Assembly (NCBI GenBank): GCA_018401705.1
Contig: JAGYKL010000012.1
Location: 1 to 64,000, forward strand
Length of the DNA stretch: 64,000 nucleotides
Reading direction: 5' to 3'
Origin: Bacteroidia bacterium
GTDB taxonomy: Bacteria; Bacteroidota; Bacteroidia; M30B66
Shown: one piece after another, positions 57,122-64,000 of the stretch
How positions within the stretch are numbered: the stretch's first letter is position 1
How the letters are laid out: each line of letters opens with the position of its first letter
Program-made: the position numbers and the translations under genes
The notes under the pieces: generated by a model
Seen by the model: only the letters and a program-made list of their open reading frames with translations
Database searches by the model: none
What the model was told of the DNA's origin: nothing

Positions 57122-58036
57122 TTATAAATGCTTCATTAAATAAGAATACAAATCAATCATTGATTTGATATCTGCCTTATTTACCCATTCGTCTGGAGAA
57201 TGAACATGTTTTTCAGGTGCTCCAATAAAACACCAGTCAATAGGGAATGGGGATTTTTGTATTTCAGTTCCGTCGCTACCTCCTGCACTTTCAACTTCTA
57301 GTTGGAAGTCAATGTTAGATTTTTTAGCTAACTCAATGATTCTGTTCAAGTAGGTTTTTCTTGGTATACCTGAGTCTCTCATTGAAATTGCTACTCCTTT
57401 TCCTGGTTTAACGCCCTCAGTAACCCAAGTGATATCAGATATTAATGCTTGGAATACATTGTATTTTTTAGTTATGAAATCTGATATAAAACCCACAGTT
57501 CCCCCTCCATGTTCCTCAAAGCATGAGAAGGCAATGATTCCATTCTCTAGACTTTTAGCAACCTCCAAAGCTGAATAAACACCTAGTCTGTTATCCATAT
57601 AGCAACATTGCACTGATTTGGAAGTTTCTCTAAATTCAGGCTTAAATGAAAGTGTTGTGCCTCTATCTATATTTCTATGGAAGTCCAGAAAAACCAATCC
57701 ATCGTTTTCAACGATTATAGATCCTTGAATTTCTCCTTTCGAATCGCTCCCTACTAAATCAATTCCGTGAGCGACCTTTGGGCCACCAATCCTAATCAGC
57801 TGATTATTATATCCAACTGTGAAGCCAATAGAATCGATATGAGCAAAAATCGCTGTAGTTGGCTTCCCAAACACCAGCACTAAACAATCCTGAAAGCCGG
57901 CGCCATGATATACTTTAGGCTTTGTAGTCCATTCACTAGAATGTTCATTGATATAATCCAATAAGAATCTTGTCATAGCACCTTCATCACCAGAAGTTGC
58001 TCTCACGGAACAGAGTTGTTTTAGCAGTTTCATCAC
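57122..58036 (-). CDS. M42-family glutamyl aminopeptidase-like metallopeptidase
   Basis: 304 residues, no leader. Two-metal site: IFAHIDSIGFTVGYNN near 76-91 (His, Asp), YMDNRLGVYSALEVAK near 149-164 (Asp), SCFEEHGGGTVGFISDF near 172-188 (Glu-Glu), SDITWVTEGVKPG near 200 (Asp), and PEKHVHSPDEWVNKAD with the final His near 275-290. This fits the M42/M18 peptidase superfamily, presumably an aminopeptidase on oligopeptides in the cytoplasm. The length is about 50 residues below typical M42 proteins. Two ATGs overlap at the start (58036 or 58033). Confidence 0.85.
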   Translation of the reverse strand: MMKLLKQLCSVRATSGDEGAMTRFLLDYINEHSSEWTTKPKVYHGAGFQDCLVLVFGKPTTAIFAHIDSIGFTVGYNNQLIRIGGPKVAHGIDLVGSDSKGEIQGSIIVENDGLVFLDFHRNIDRGTTLSFKPEFRETSKSVQCCYMDNRLGVYSALEVAKSLENGIIAFSCFEEHGGGTVGFISDFITKKYNVFQALISDITWVTEGVKPGKGVAISMRDSGIPRKTYLNRIIELAKKSNIDFQLEVESAGGSDGTEIQKSPFPIDWCFIGAPEKHVHSPDEWVNKADIKSMIDLYSYLMKHL

Positions 58037-58042
58037 GTCAAA

Positions 58043-58080
58043 GATGAAAAAAAGCCTGAGAAAATAATTCCCAGGCTTTA
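58043..58080 (-). terminator. Terminator of the PKD secreted protein gene
   Basis: On the minus strand AAAGCCTG pairs with CAGGCTTT across a 13-base loop, followed by a run of seven T. It lies between the PKD secreted protein gene and the M42-like gene start, so it separates the two transcripts. Confidence 0.8.
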
Positions 58081-58100
58081 ATTAGTGCGAAATGTGGTGG

Positions 58101-58808
58101 TTAATATTCACTTTCTTCAAATGCAACCGGACCGCTGATGCTTAATTCGTATACATTGCTTTTCTGACAATCCCAATTATTTGCAGTGAATTTCACAGCA
58201 AAAGAACCAGGAGAAGTAAAAACATGCTTTACAGAAGTGGAACCATAAACTAATGGACTACCATCACCAAAATCCCAAACAAATTCACTTGCTCCATTTG
58301 AAATTCCAGTAAATGTTAATTCTGTTCCAACATTGTATTTATTGTTAGGGTGTGGTTCGATTGAAACATTCATTCCATCGGCTTCACGAATCTTAAACTC
58401 ATCCAAAGCCGAAGTTCCATCAGGCATGGTGAACTGAACGAAATAAGCACCTGGGTCTAATTCGCCGATTCTTCGGTTATAACCAACTTGACCTTGTCCT
58501 ATAAGTCGTCCTTGTTTATCCATAACATTGTATTGCCAATCAGCACCTGATGGATTGATTAAGGCTAACACACCTTTTTGACCTTCACAAACAGGTTGCT
58601 CTATGGCAACTTTAACTGCAATGCCTTTCTTTTCTTCATCGAAAGAAAGAGATTCCATTGTTCTAAATGTGCCAAAGCCTTCATTAGCATTTGAGTTTGG
58701 CGAAATAACGCTTTGGTTAAGAGCCGCATAGTGCATTGCCATTTGAGCTTGAGACCCAGTAGCTAGCAGTGCAAATAAGAATGTACTAAAGTAAAATTTC
58801 GTCTTCAT
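58101..58808 (-). CDS. Secreted protein with C-terminal PKD domain
   Basis: 235 residues. Signal peptide MKTKFYFSTFLFALLATGSQAQ. An N-terminal beta domain (GVLALINPSGADWQYNVMD, GELDPGAYFVQFTMPDGTSA) is followed by a PKD domain (EFVWDFGDGSPLVYGSTSVK, SPGSFAVKFTANNWDCQKSN). No sorting tail of either T9SS type is seen, so it is probably released to the periplasm or exterior by Sec alone. Function unknown. Its transcript ends at the terminator at 58043-58080. The 5' flank carries a -7-like element (TATTTTTG on the minus strand, 58834-58841). Confidence 0.8.
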   Translation of the reverse strand: MKTKFYFSTFLFALLATGSQAQMAMHYAALNQSVISPNSNANEGFGTFRTMESLSFDEEKKGIAVKVAIEQPVCEGQKGVLALINPSGADWQYNVMDKQGRLIGQGQVGYNRRIGELDPGAYFVQFTMPDGTSALDEFKIREADGMNVSIEPHPNNKYNVGTELTFTGISNGASEFVWDFGDGSPLVYGSTSVKHVFTSPGSFAVKFTANNWDCQKSNVYELSISGPVAFEESEY

Positions 58809-59248
58809 GGTTAGGGTGAAAATTTTGATACCCCAAAAATATGGTCGTTAACTAAGTCCTAAAATTCAGGCTGAGTCAATATTTGACATATGTAAGGAAG
58901 TCGCACTTTAGCATAGTTTTTTACAATTTCTAATTCAGGATTTAAGTAGGCTGTATTTTCGCATAGAGGCGTAATAGCTTGATAATTTGATATATGAAAG
59001 TTATTGATTTTGTTTTGGAAGCAGTTGTGAATTGAGTCTTTACAAACCTTTGCTATTTAATCATTAACCTACTTTGATAGAAATAGAGGTATTCAACAGA
59101 ATTTATTCTTCAAATCTAGAATAACGATTAATGATCATTTTAGATTAAAAGTCCTTTTGCTCTTATACATGATTTTGTTTTGAAAATTGGATAGATAAAA
59201 GTTTAAAATGTCGAAATGCGATTTTAAATTTGATAAACCATTACCATA
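58809..59248. other. AT-rich intergenic region without genes
   Basis: About 440 bases between the divergent PKD-protein gene and the metal uptake operon. No open frame of substance. The left part has the promoter of the PKD gene; the right part leads into the operator at 59249. The middle is AT-rich with no recognisable repeat or RNA. Confidence 0.5.
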
Positions 59249-59264
59249 TTTAGGCTAGTCTAAA
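59249..59264. promoter_or_regulatory. DtxR/MntR-type operator of the metal uptake operon
   Basis: TTTAGGCTAGTCTAAA is palindromic except for one position pair (TTTAGACTAGCCTAAA on the other strand). It matches the DtxR-family consensus (TTAGGxTAGxCTAA class) and the TTTAGGCTAGCCTAAA boxes known for manganese regulators. It lies just upstream of the -7 box at 59292, where a bound repressor would block the polymerase. Confidence 0.72.
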
Positions 59265-59291
59265 AAAATATTTAGAATTGTATAAATGCTA

Positions 59292-59299
59292 TATCTTTG
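59292..59299 (+). promoter_or_regulatory. Bacteroidota -7 box of the metal uptake operon
   Basis: TATCTTTG matches TAnnTTTG exactly. The ATG at 59304 follows after four bases, so the transcript is probably leaderless. No TTG lies at the ideal spacing upstream; the DtxR-like operator ends 27 bases upstream. Confidence 0.6.
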
Positions 59300-59303
59300 C
59301 AGA

Positions 59304-60227
59304 ATGAAACGCATATATCTAAATGTAATCTCAGTATTTATTTTAGCAGTTTTCTTGACTTCCTGTGAAGAATCGGTCTCTTCATCAAGCAAGAAGCCTA
59401 TCGTGTTAACAACGACGGGAATGATAGGCGACATGGCTAAAAATCTTCTTGGAGACATTGCTGAAGTCAAAACAATGATGGGGCCAGGTGTTGATCCTCA
59501 TTTATACAAAGCCTCGCAGGGGGATATGCAGTTAATTTCTGATGCTGACATTATCGTTTACAACGGATTACATCTAGAGGGGAAATTGGTTGAAATATTT
59601 GAGAAGACAGCTAAATCGAAACCTACTATTGCATTAGGTGATTTCATTCCATCAGAAGATATTATGAAATCAGAAAATACAGGCGAAGCACCTGATCCAC
59701 ATATTTGGATGAATCCTAAGATTTGGAAAAAAGCTACAATTGGATTAACTGATACACTTAAGAGTTTATTTTCTAAAGAAAAAGGAAGCATTCAAAATGC
59801 ATGTAATTCATATTCAGAACAACTTACAGAATTAGACAATATGGTTGATAGCCTTGTTAATCTCATTCCAGAGAAAGGTCGTGTATTAATTACCTCTCAT
59901 GATGCATTTAGGTATTTTGGTAAAGAATATGGTTTGGAAGTTAAGGGTTTACAGGGTATCTCAACAGTGTCTGAATATGGTTTGCGAGATGTAAAGAATA
60001 TGGTAGACTTAATTAACTCTAGAGAAATTAAGGCTGTTTTTGTTGAAAGTTCGGTTTCTTCTAAGTCTCTGGAGTCTGTTGTTCAGGGTTGCAGAGATAA
60101 AGGCCATCTTGTAAATATTGGCGGAACCTTATTTTCTGATTCTATGGGAGATCCTAAAAGTTCTGAGGGTAGTTATTTAGGTATGATTCGTCACAATGCT
60201 ACAGTAATATCAAATTCATTAAGATGA
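59304..60227 (+). CDS. Metal-binding lipoprotein of an ABC uptake system (TroA/MntA-like)
   Basis: 307 residues from ATG 59304 (the in-frame ATG at 59286 lies upstream of the -7 box and is not used). Lipobox VFLTSCEES. The cluster A-I substrate-binding fold has the ligand set His66 (GVDPHLYKAS), His133 (PDPHIWMNP), His199 (LITSHDAFRYFG) and Asp279 (FSDSMG). The His-rich loop of ZnuA is absent, which favours manganese or iron over zinc. The mature protein captures the ion and hands it to the permeases encoded downstream. The stop overlaps the ATPase gene start by 4 bases. Likely repressed through the operator upstream when metal is plentiful. Confidence 0.88.
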   Translation: MKRIYLNVISVFILAVFLTSCEESVSSSSKKPIVLTTTGMIGDMAKNLLGDIAEVKTMMGPGVDPHLYKASQGDMQLISDADIIVYNGLHLEGKLVEIFEKTAKSKPTIALGDFIPSEDIMKSENTGEAPDPHIWMNPKIWKKATIGLTDTLKSLFSKEKGSIQNACNSYSEQLTELDNMVDSLVNLIPEKGRVLITSHDAFRYFGKEYGLEVKGLQGISTVSEYGLRDVKNMVDLINSREIKAVFVESSVSSKSLESVVQGCRDKGHLVNIGGTLFSDSMGDPKSSEGSYLGMIRHNATVISNSLR

Positions 60228-61009
60228 AGGAAGTGAAATCTAGCTCGGTTGAAGTGCACAATTTAACTGTTATCTATCATAGAAAGCCAGTGTTGTGGAA
60301 TATTGATTTTCAGTTGCCTGAAGGCAAGTTGATTGGTATAATGGGGCCTAATGGTGCTGGGAAATCAACTTTGATGAAAGCTATACTTGGACTCGTTCCC
60401 TTGAATTCTGGCTATGCGAAAATCTATGACCAAGATTTAAAAGATGTAAGAAGTAGGGTAAGTTACATTCCTCAAAGACAAACCGTTGATTGGGATTTCC
60501 CGGCAACTGTTAAGGATGTTGTGATGATGGGCCGCTATCAGCATAGAGGTTTATTTGGAAGGATTACAGCAAAGGATAAAGAAATAGTTGATGAAGCATT
60601 AGAGCAAGTTGCTATGCAATCATTTAAGAACAGGCAAATTGCTCAATTGTCGGGAGGCCAGCAGCAGCGTGTTTTTCTTGCTAGGGCTTTAGCTCAGCAA
60701 GCCGATTTGTATTTGCTTGATGAACCATTTGTTGGAGTAGACGCTTCTACAGAAGAGTCAATAGTATCAATGTTAAGATCATTGAGAGATCAGGGCAAAA
60801 CTTTAATTGTGGTTCACCATGATTTGCATACAGCTCGTGATTATTTTGATTGGATTGTGTTGCTCAATGCCTCATTAATAGGTGTTGGACCTTTGGATGA
60901 GATTTTTACTGATGAGAAATTGAGAACCACTTACAGTGGGAAGTTAACAGTTCTATCTCAGGTTGGAGATCGTTTGAGAGAAAAAAATTTCCCAGTTAGG
61001 GAAAAATAG
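60224..61009 (+). CDS. Metal ABC transporter ATPase
   Basis: 261 residues, cytoplasmic. Walker A GIMGPNGAGKSTLMKA (39-54), Q-loop YIPQRQTVDWDFP (81-93), signature QLSGGQQQRVFLARA (141-155), Walker B LYLLDEPFVGVD (162-173) and H-loop VVHHDLHTA (196-204). The VDWDFPATVKDVVMMGRY stretch is characteristic of the Mn/Zn/Fe chelate-type (MntA/ZnuC) ATPases. It drives both permeases encoded next. Two bases separate its stop from the fused permease start. Confidence 0.92.
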   Translation: MKEVKSSSVEVHNLTVIYHRKPVLWNIDFQLPEGKLIGIMGPNGAGKSTLMKAILGLVPLNSGYAKIYDQDLKDVRSRVSYIPQRQTVDWDFPATVKDVVMMGRYQHRGLFGRITAKDKEIVDEALEQVAMQSFKNRQIAQLSGGQQQRVFLARALAQQADLYLLDEPFVGVDASTEESIVSMLRSLRDQGKTLIVVHHDLHTARDYFDWIVLLNASLIGVGPLDEIFTDEKLRTTYSGKLTVLSQVGDRLREKNFPVREK

Positions 61010-61011
61010 AC

Positions 61012-62307
61012 ATGGGCTGGATTAGTGATTTTTTGCTTTTAAATGATCCAACTCTAAGAGTTGTTGTTCCTGGCGTTTTATTGCTTTGTGGAATGTCTGC
61101 TGCAGTTGGTTGTTTTACCTTCCTTAGAAAGAAATCGCTTATTGGGGACGCGGTTTCTCATAGTGTTTTACCTGGAATTTGCATTGCATTTATTCTAAAT
61201 GGAGAAAAGAACATATTTTACTTTTTGCTCGGAGCAATGATTTCAGGACTAGCAAGTGTGCTCATCATTGATTATCTAACCAAAAGCAGATTTGCTAGGA
61301 ATGATACTGCTATAGCACTTATGCTTTCCGTGTTTTTTGGATTAGGTATCGTCCTGCTAACTTATATACAACACCAAGGCAATGCTTCTCAAGCAGGTTT
61401 AGATAGCTTCTTATTTGGTAAAGCTGCATCACTGAACAAAGATGATTTAATGATTTTTGGAATATCGAGTTTATTGATTTTTTTACTCATTGCTTTTTTA
61501 CTTAGAGGTTTTTCCCTCGTGTCATTTGACGATAGCTTTGCTATGTCGATTGGTTTTCCGGTTGTTTGGTTAAAATCTTTACTTTCGGTTTTAACAGTTT
61601 GGTCTATTGCCACAGGCATTCAGGCGGTTGGTGTAGTCCTCATGGCTGCTCTCTTAATTGCTCCTGCTTTAGCTGCCAGAATGTGGACCAATTCAATTAT
61701 TAAAATGCTTCTTTTAGCAGGCATTTTTGGTATGCTTTCGGGGTATTCGGGAGCCTTCGTATCATACGCTCTTCCCCAAATGCCAACCGGTCCTTGGATA
61801 GTTGTTATGGCAAGTGTGATTGCTTTTGGTTCCTTGTTATTAGCTCCGAGAAAAGGTTTGTTCTCTCAGATTATAGAACGTAATAACAATGAAAAGAAAA
61901 TCCTCCAGGAAAACATCTTGAAAATATTCTACCATATAGATGAGAAAAGCGGGGAAACTCAAAAAGCCGTTTTGCAGGAGGATTTGTTGAATCAGCGTTC
62001 ATTTTCAAACCGCAATATGCGCAAAGGTTTGAGAATATTGGAGCGAAAGAACTACTTGTCAAATCATTTAGGAGCTTGGTCATTAACAAGCTCAGGCAGA
62101 GTTGAAGCAAAACGAATAGTGAGATTACATCGTTTGTGGGAGTTATATCTACAAGAGTATCTTCATTTAGATCCTGATCATGTGCATGATGATGCAGAGG
62201 CAATGGAGCATGTAATTACTCCTGAGATTGAAGCTCAATTAGATGTATTGTTGGGGAATCCAACTATTGACCCACATCAAACCCAAATACCTTCCAAAGA
62301 TGAATAG
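61012..62307 (+). CDS. Metal ABC permease fused to a DtxR/MntR-like sensor domain
   Basis: 431 residues. Residues 1-285 are an ABC-3 permease with about eight membrane helices (FLRKKSLIGDAVSHSVLPGI, QAVGVVLMAALLIAPALAAR, typical ZnuB/MntB motifs). Residues about 297-366 form a winged helix: RSFSNRNMRKGLRILERKNY (recognition helix) and GAWSLTSSGR (wing). Residues 367-431 are the dimerisation and metal-binding part: RLHRLWELYL (His373, Glu377), HVHDDAEAMEHVITPEIE (Glu396, Glu399, His400), matching MntR/DtxR ligands. The Asp8/Glu11 equivalents are unclear. The sensor faces the cytosol, so the protein may feel intracellular Mn or Fe and close the channel, and could also bind the operator at 59249. 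No separate DtxR gene lies nearby. Confidence 0.88.
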   Translation: MGWISDFLLLNDPTLRVVVPGVLLLCGMSAAVGCFTFLRKKSLIGDAVSHSVLPGICIAFILNGEKNIFYFLLGAMISGLASVLIIDYLTKSRFARNDTAIALMLSVFFGLGIVLLTYIQHQGNASQAGLDSFLFGKAASLNKDDLMIFGISSLLIFLLIAFLLRGFSLVSFDDSFAMSIGFPVVWLKSLLSVLTVWSIATGIQAVGVVLMAALLIAPALAARMWTNSIIKMLLLAGIFGMLSGYSGAFVSYALPQMPTGPWIVVMASVIAFGSLLLAPRKGLFSQIIERNNNEKKILQENILKIFYHIDEKSGETQKAVLQEDLLNQRSFSNRNMRKGLRILERKNYLSNHLGAWSLTSSGRVEAKRIVRLHRLWELYLQEYLHLDPDHVHDDAEAMEHVITPEIEAQLDVLLGNPTIDPHQTQIPSKDE

Positions 62308-63145
62308 TAATGACCTTTGGATAGTTTTTACCGCAATCGCAGTGGCATTAATTTGCGCTCTACCGGGATGCTTTTTGGTTTTACGACGTATGGCAATGGT
62401 TGGAGATGCTATTTCTCATGCGGTGCTTCCAGGTATTGTAATAGCTTACCTGCTCTCAGGAAGCAGAAATACCATGTATATTTTACCCGGTGCTGCCGCC
62501 GCAGGAATGCTCGTTACAGTGTTAATTGAATGGTTGCAGAAAAGATTAAGGGTTCAAAGTGATGCTTCAATAGGTTTGGTTTATACACTGCTTTTTGCAA
62601 TTGGAGTTATTCTGGTTACAGCTTTTACTGCTCAAACCGACCTTGATCAGGAGTGTGTTTTATATGGTGAAATTGCCTATGTGCCATTTGATATGATGAG
62701 CATCGTTGATGGAGGTTTTTCCGCACCCAGACAACTTTGGATAGCCAGCGGATTATTGACAGTGTTAATAATTGTAATTACATTAGGCTACAGAGGCTTG
62801 TATCTCAGCACATTTGACCCTGGATATGCCACAGCAATTGGTATTTCAGTAGTTTTTTGGCATTACATTCTAATGAGCATGGTTTCTTTAGCGGCAGTTG
62901 TGTCATTTGAATCAGTTGGGGCAGTTTTGGTAGTTGCATTACTAACTGGACCTCCAGCTATTGCTTCACTATTTGCCAAACGTTTGCCGTTAATGCTGCT
63001 GCTGGCTTGTGTATTTGGTGTTTTGGCCTGTGTTTTTGGTTACTTGATAGCGAGTTTCTTAAACGCATCAATATCAGGAAGTATCGCAGTTGTTATTGGC
63101 GTGCTTTACGCGTTTAGCTTAGTGATTAAGAAAATTTTCTTTTAA
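62300..63145 (+). CDS. Second metal ABC permease (ABC-3 family)
   Basis: 281 residues from ATG 62300, which overlaps the end of the fused permease gene (stop at 62307) by 8 bases. About eight helices: CFLVLRRMAMVGDAISHAVLPG (residues about 25-46), AFTAQTDLDQECVLYGEIAY loop, FEsVGAVLVVALLTGPPAIA-type motif near 215-235 and a final helix GVLYAFSLVIKKIF. It lacks any extra domain and so pairs with the fused permease to make a heterodimeric channel, as in MntB/MntC-type systems with two permease genes. Confidence 0.9.
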   Translation: MNSNDLWIVFTAIAVALICALPGCFLVLRRMAMVGDAISHAVLPGIVIAYLLSGSRNTMYILPGAAAAGMLVTVLIEWLQKRLRVQSDASIGLVYTLLFAIGVILVTAFTAQTDLDQECVLYGEIAYVPFDMMSIVDGGFSAPRQLWIASGLLTVLIIVITLGYRGLYLSTFDPGYATAIGISVVFWHYILMSMVSLAAVVSFESVGAVLVVALLTGPPAIASLFAKRLPLMLLLACVFGVLACVFGYLIASFLNASISGSIAVVIGVLYAFSLVIKKIFF

Positions 63146-63146
63146 T

Positions 63147-63371
63147 CTATTTGCACTCACCTTGCTTGAATTTTACAATTCCTTTGCATTTCGCCGCGCA
63201 TGCATTTGGGTAGGTTTTTCCATTGCAACCACAAACAGGATCATAATCCATGGGGCAAATACAATCAACTTTAGCTTTCTTTTCTACACATCTTTTTCCT
63301 GAACAAGCACAAATAAACATCAAAACCATAAATGATAGGATAATGTAGAGAATTGATTTTTGTAAATTCAT
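63147..63371 (-). CDS. Kazal-type protease-inhibitor-like lipoprotein
   Basis: 74 residues when started at ATG 63371 (MNLQKSILYIILSFMVLMFI, lipobox FICACSGKR). The C-terminal 40 residues are a Kazal-like fold: CICPMDYDPVCGCNGKTYPN, ACAAKCKGIVKFKQGEC, with six cysteines plus the signature CGCNGKTY. Kazal domains inhibit serine proteases. A bacterial lipoprotein form would be anchored in the envelope, and could guard the cell against proteases. An earlier in-frame ATG (63431) exists but gives no leader. It is convergent with the metal operon, one base apart. Confidence 0.82.
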   Translation of the reverse strand: MNLQKSILYIILSFMVLMFICACSGKRCVEKKAKVDCICPMDYDPVCGCNGKTYPNACAAKCKGIVKFKQGECK

Positions 63372-63444
63372 TTTTAAAGGTAATAAAATTAAAAGCCTCA
63401 TCTGTTGGATTAATGGTAAATTGCGAATCATTTAAAACCATCAC

Positions 63445-64000
63445 ATGTTAAAAATTGCCAGACTGATTTTTTCAGTTCTTTTTTTGTCACAGGGCTTAAT
63501 TGCTCAAGAAAATTACAATTTACAAGAAAGAAGTCATCTTACATTTCCAGGAAAAACCTGCGCTAATATTTGGGGATATGTTGACTCTTTAAATAATGAA
63601 TATGCACTTGTAGGAACTTCAACTGGTTTAAGTGTAGTTGATGTAACAAATCCAGATTTGCCAGTATTGAGATTCAATGTGAATGGAGTTAGCAATTTCT
63701 GGAGGGAAGTAAAAACATGGGAAGGGTTTGCATATGTTACAACAGAAGGTAATAATGGTGGACTAACCATAGTTGACTTAAGAGAATTGCCAGACACTGT
63801 TTATTCGCATATTTATAGAGGCGACGGAGACATTCAGAATCAACTTAGTACCATTCATGCCTTGCATATTGATAATGGATATGCTTATATCTATGGGTCA
63901 AACATTGGTGAAGGAGGAGCCGTTTTTCTTGATTTAACAGATCCATGGAATCCAACATATGCTGGAATCTATGATGAAAGATATGTCCATGATGGTATTG
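63445..64000 (+). CDS. LVIVD-repeat (choice-of-anchor B type) secreted protein, partial
   Basis: ATG 63445, cut off at the right edge after 185 residues. Signal peptide MLKIARLIFSVLFLSQGLIAQ. Repeats of the LVIVD type: CANIWGYVDSLNNEYALVG, TSTGLSVVDVTNPDLPVLRF, GFAYVTTEGNNGGLTIVDL, HIDNGYAYIYGSNIGEGGAV, DLTDPWNPTYAGIYDERYVH. Such repeats build a beta-propeller-like ladder found in surface proteins of Bacteroidota; the full protein often ends in a T9SS tail. Function unknown. Confidence 0.85.
   Translation, partial: MLKIARLIFSVLFLSQGLIAQENYNLQERSHLTFPGKTCANIWGYVDSLNNEYALVGTSTGLSVVDVTNPDLPVLRFNVNGVSNFWREVKTWEGFAYVTTEGNNGGLTIVDLRELPDTVYSHIYRGDGDIQNQLSTIHALHIDNGYAYIYGSNIGEGGAVFLDLTDPWNPTYAGIYDERYVHDGI

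Overview
The window is AT-rich chromosome of a member of the Bacteroidota, probably a marine or flavobacterial-type gliding lineage. The evidence is: several secreted proteins ending in type IX secretion (T9SS) sorting domains, both the short type A tail and the gliding-motility-associated type B domain; SprB-like, PKD-like and choice-of-anchor domains; Bacteroidota promoters of the form TTG-N18/19-TAnnTTTG; and few Shine-Dalgarno sequences. No transposase, phage gene, rRNA or CRISPR array was seen. One tRNA (CAT anticodon) is present.

Layout. 1-9334: a large envelope protein running off the left edge, a lipoprotein, a small secreted protein, a SiaB/SiaC-type signalling pair and an ABCG-like transporter. 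Every gene between about 3.14 and 6.76 kb is broken by repeated single-base frame shifts. 9.4-23.8 kb: a YkgJ-type cysteine-cluster protein, an M23/LysM peptidase, three large T9SS cargo proteins, an ABC exporter, a small heavy-metal-binding lipoprotein, adenine deaminase, a GNAT/FemAB-like protein and a NarL-type regulator. 24.0-33.2 kb: a FolE/PTPS pair, a PAP2 phosphatase/GT39 glycosyltransferase pair, the tRNA with a GIY-YIG gene behind it, an L,D-transpeptidase, an alpha/beta hydrolase and a UbiD decarboxylase. 34.0-37.26 kb: a second indel-riddled stretch holding two co-directional conserved secreted proteins. 37.3-48.1 kb: a DUF255 thioredoxin-like protein, peptidases, a glycosyltransferase, and a tight operon of two DUF4214-like lipoproteins, a Tat-exported phosphatase-like protein, a cytochrome-c-like lipoprotein and a small lipoprotein. 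48.3-57.1 kb: three consecutive T9SS type B adhesin-like proteins, the last with eight tandem PKD-like repeats. 59.2-63.1 kb: a manganese/iron-type ABC uptake operon. The right edge cuts an LVIVD-repeat protein.

Two things stand out. First, the metal-uptake operon carries an almost perfect DtxR/MntR-type palindrome beside its promoter, and one of its two permeases is fused to a DtxR-like winged helix and metal-sensing domain, so sensor and transporter are one polypeptide. Second, frame shifts are confined to two blocks of 3-4 kb while everything around is intact. The broken frames still read as well-conserved protein, often with one base missing from a homopolymer, which points to low-quality consensus rather than genuine decay; resequencing would decide. 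Surface and secretion genes dominate the window, but the T9SS machinery itself is not in it.
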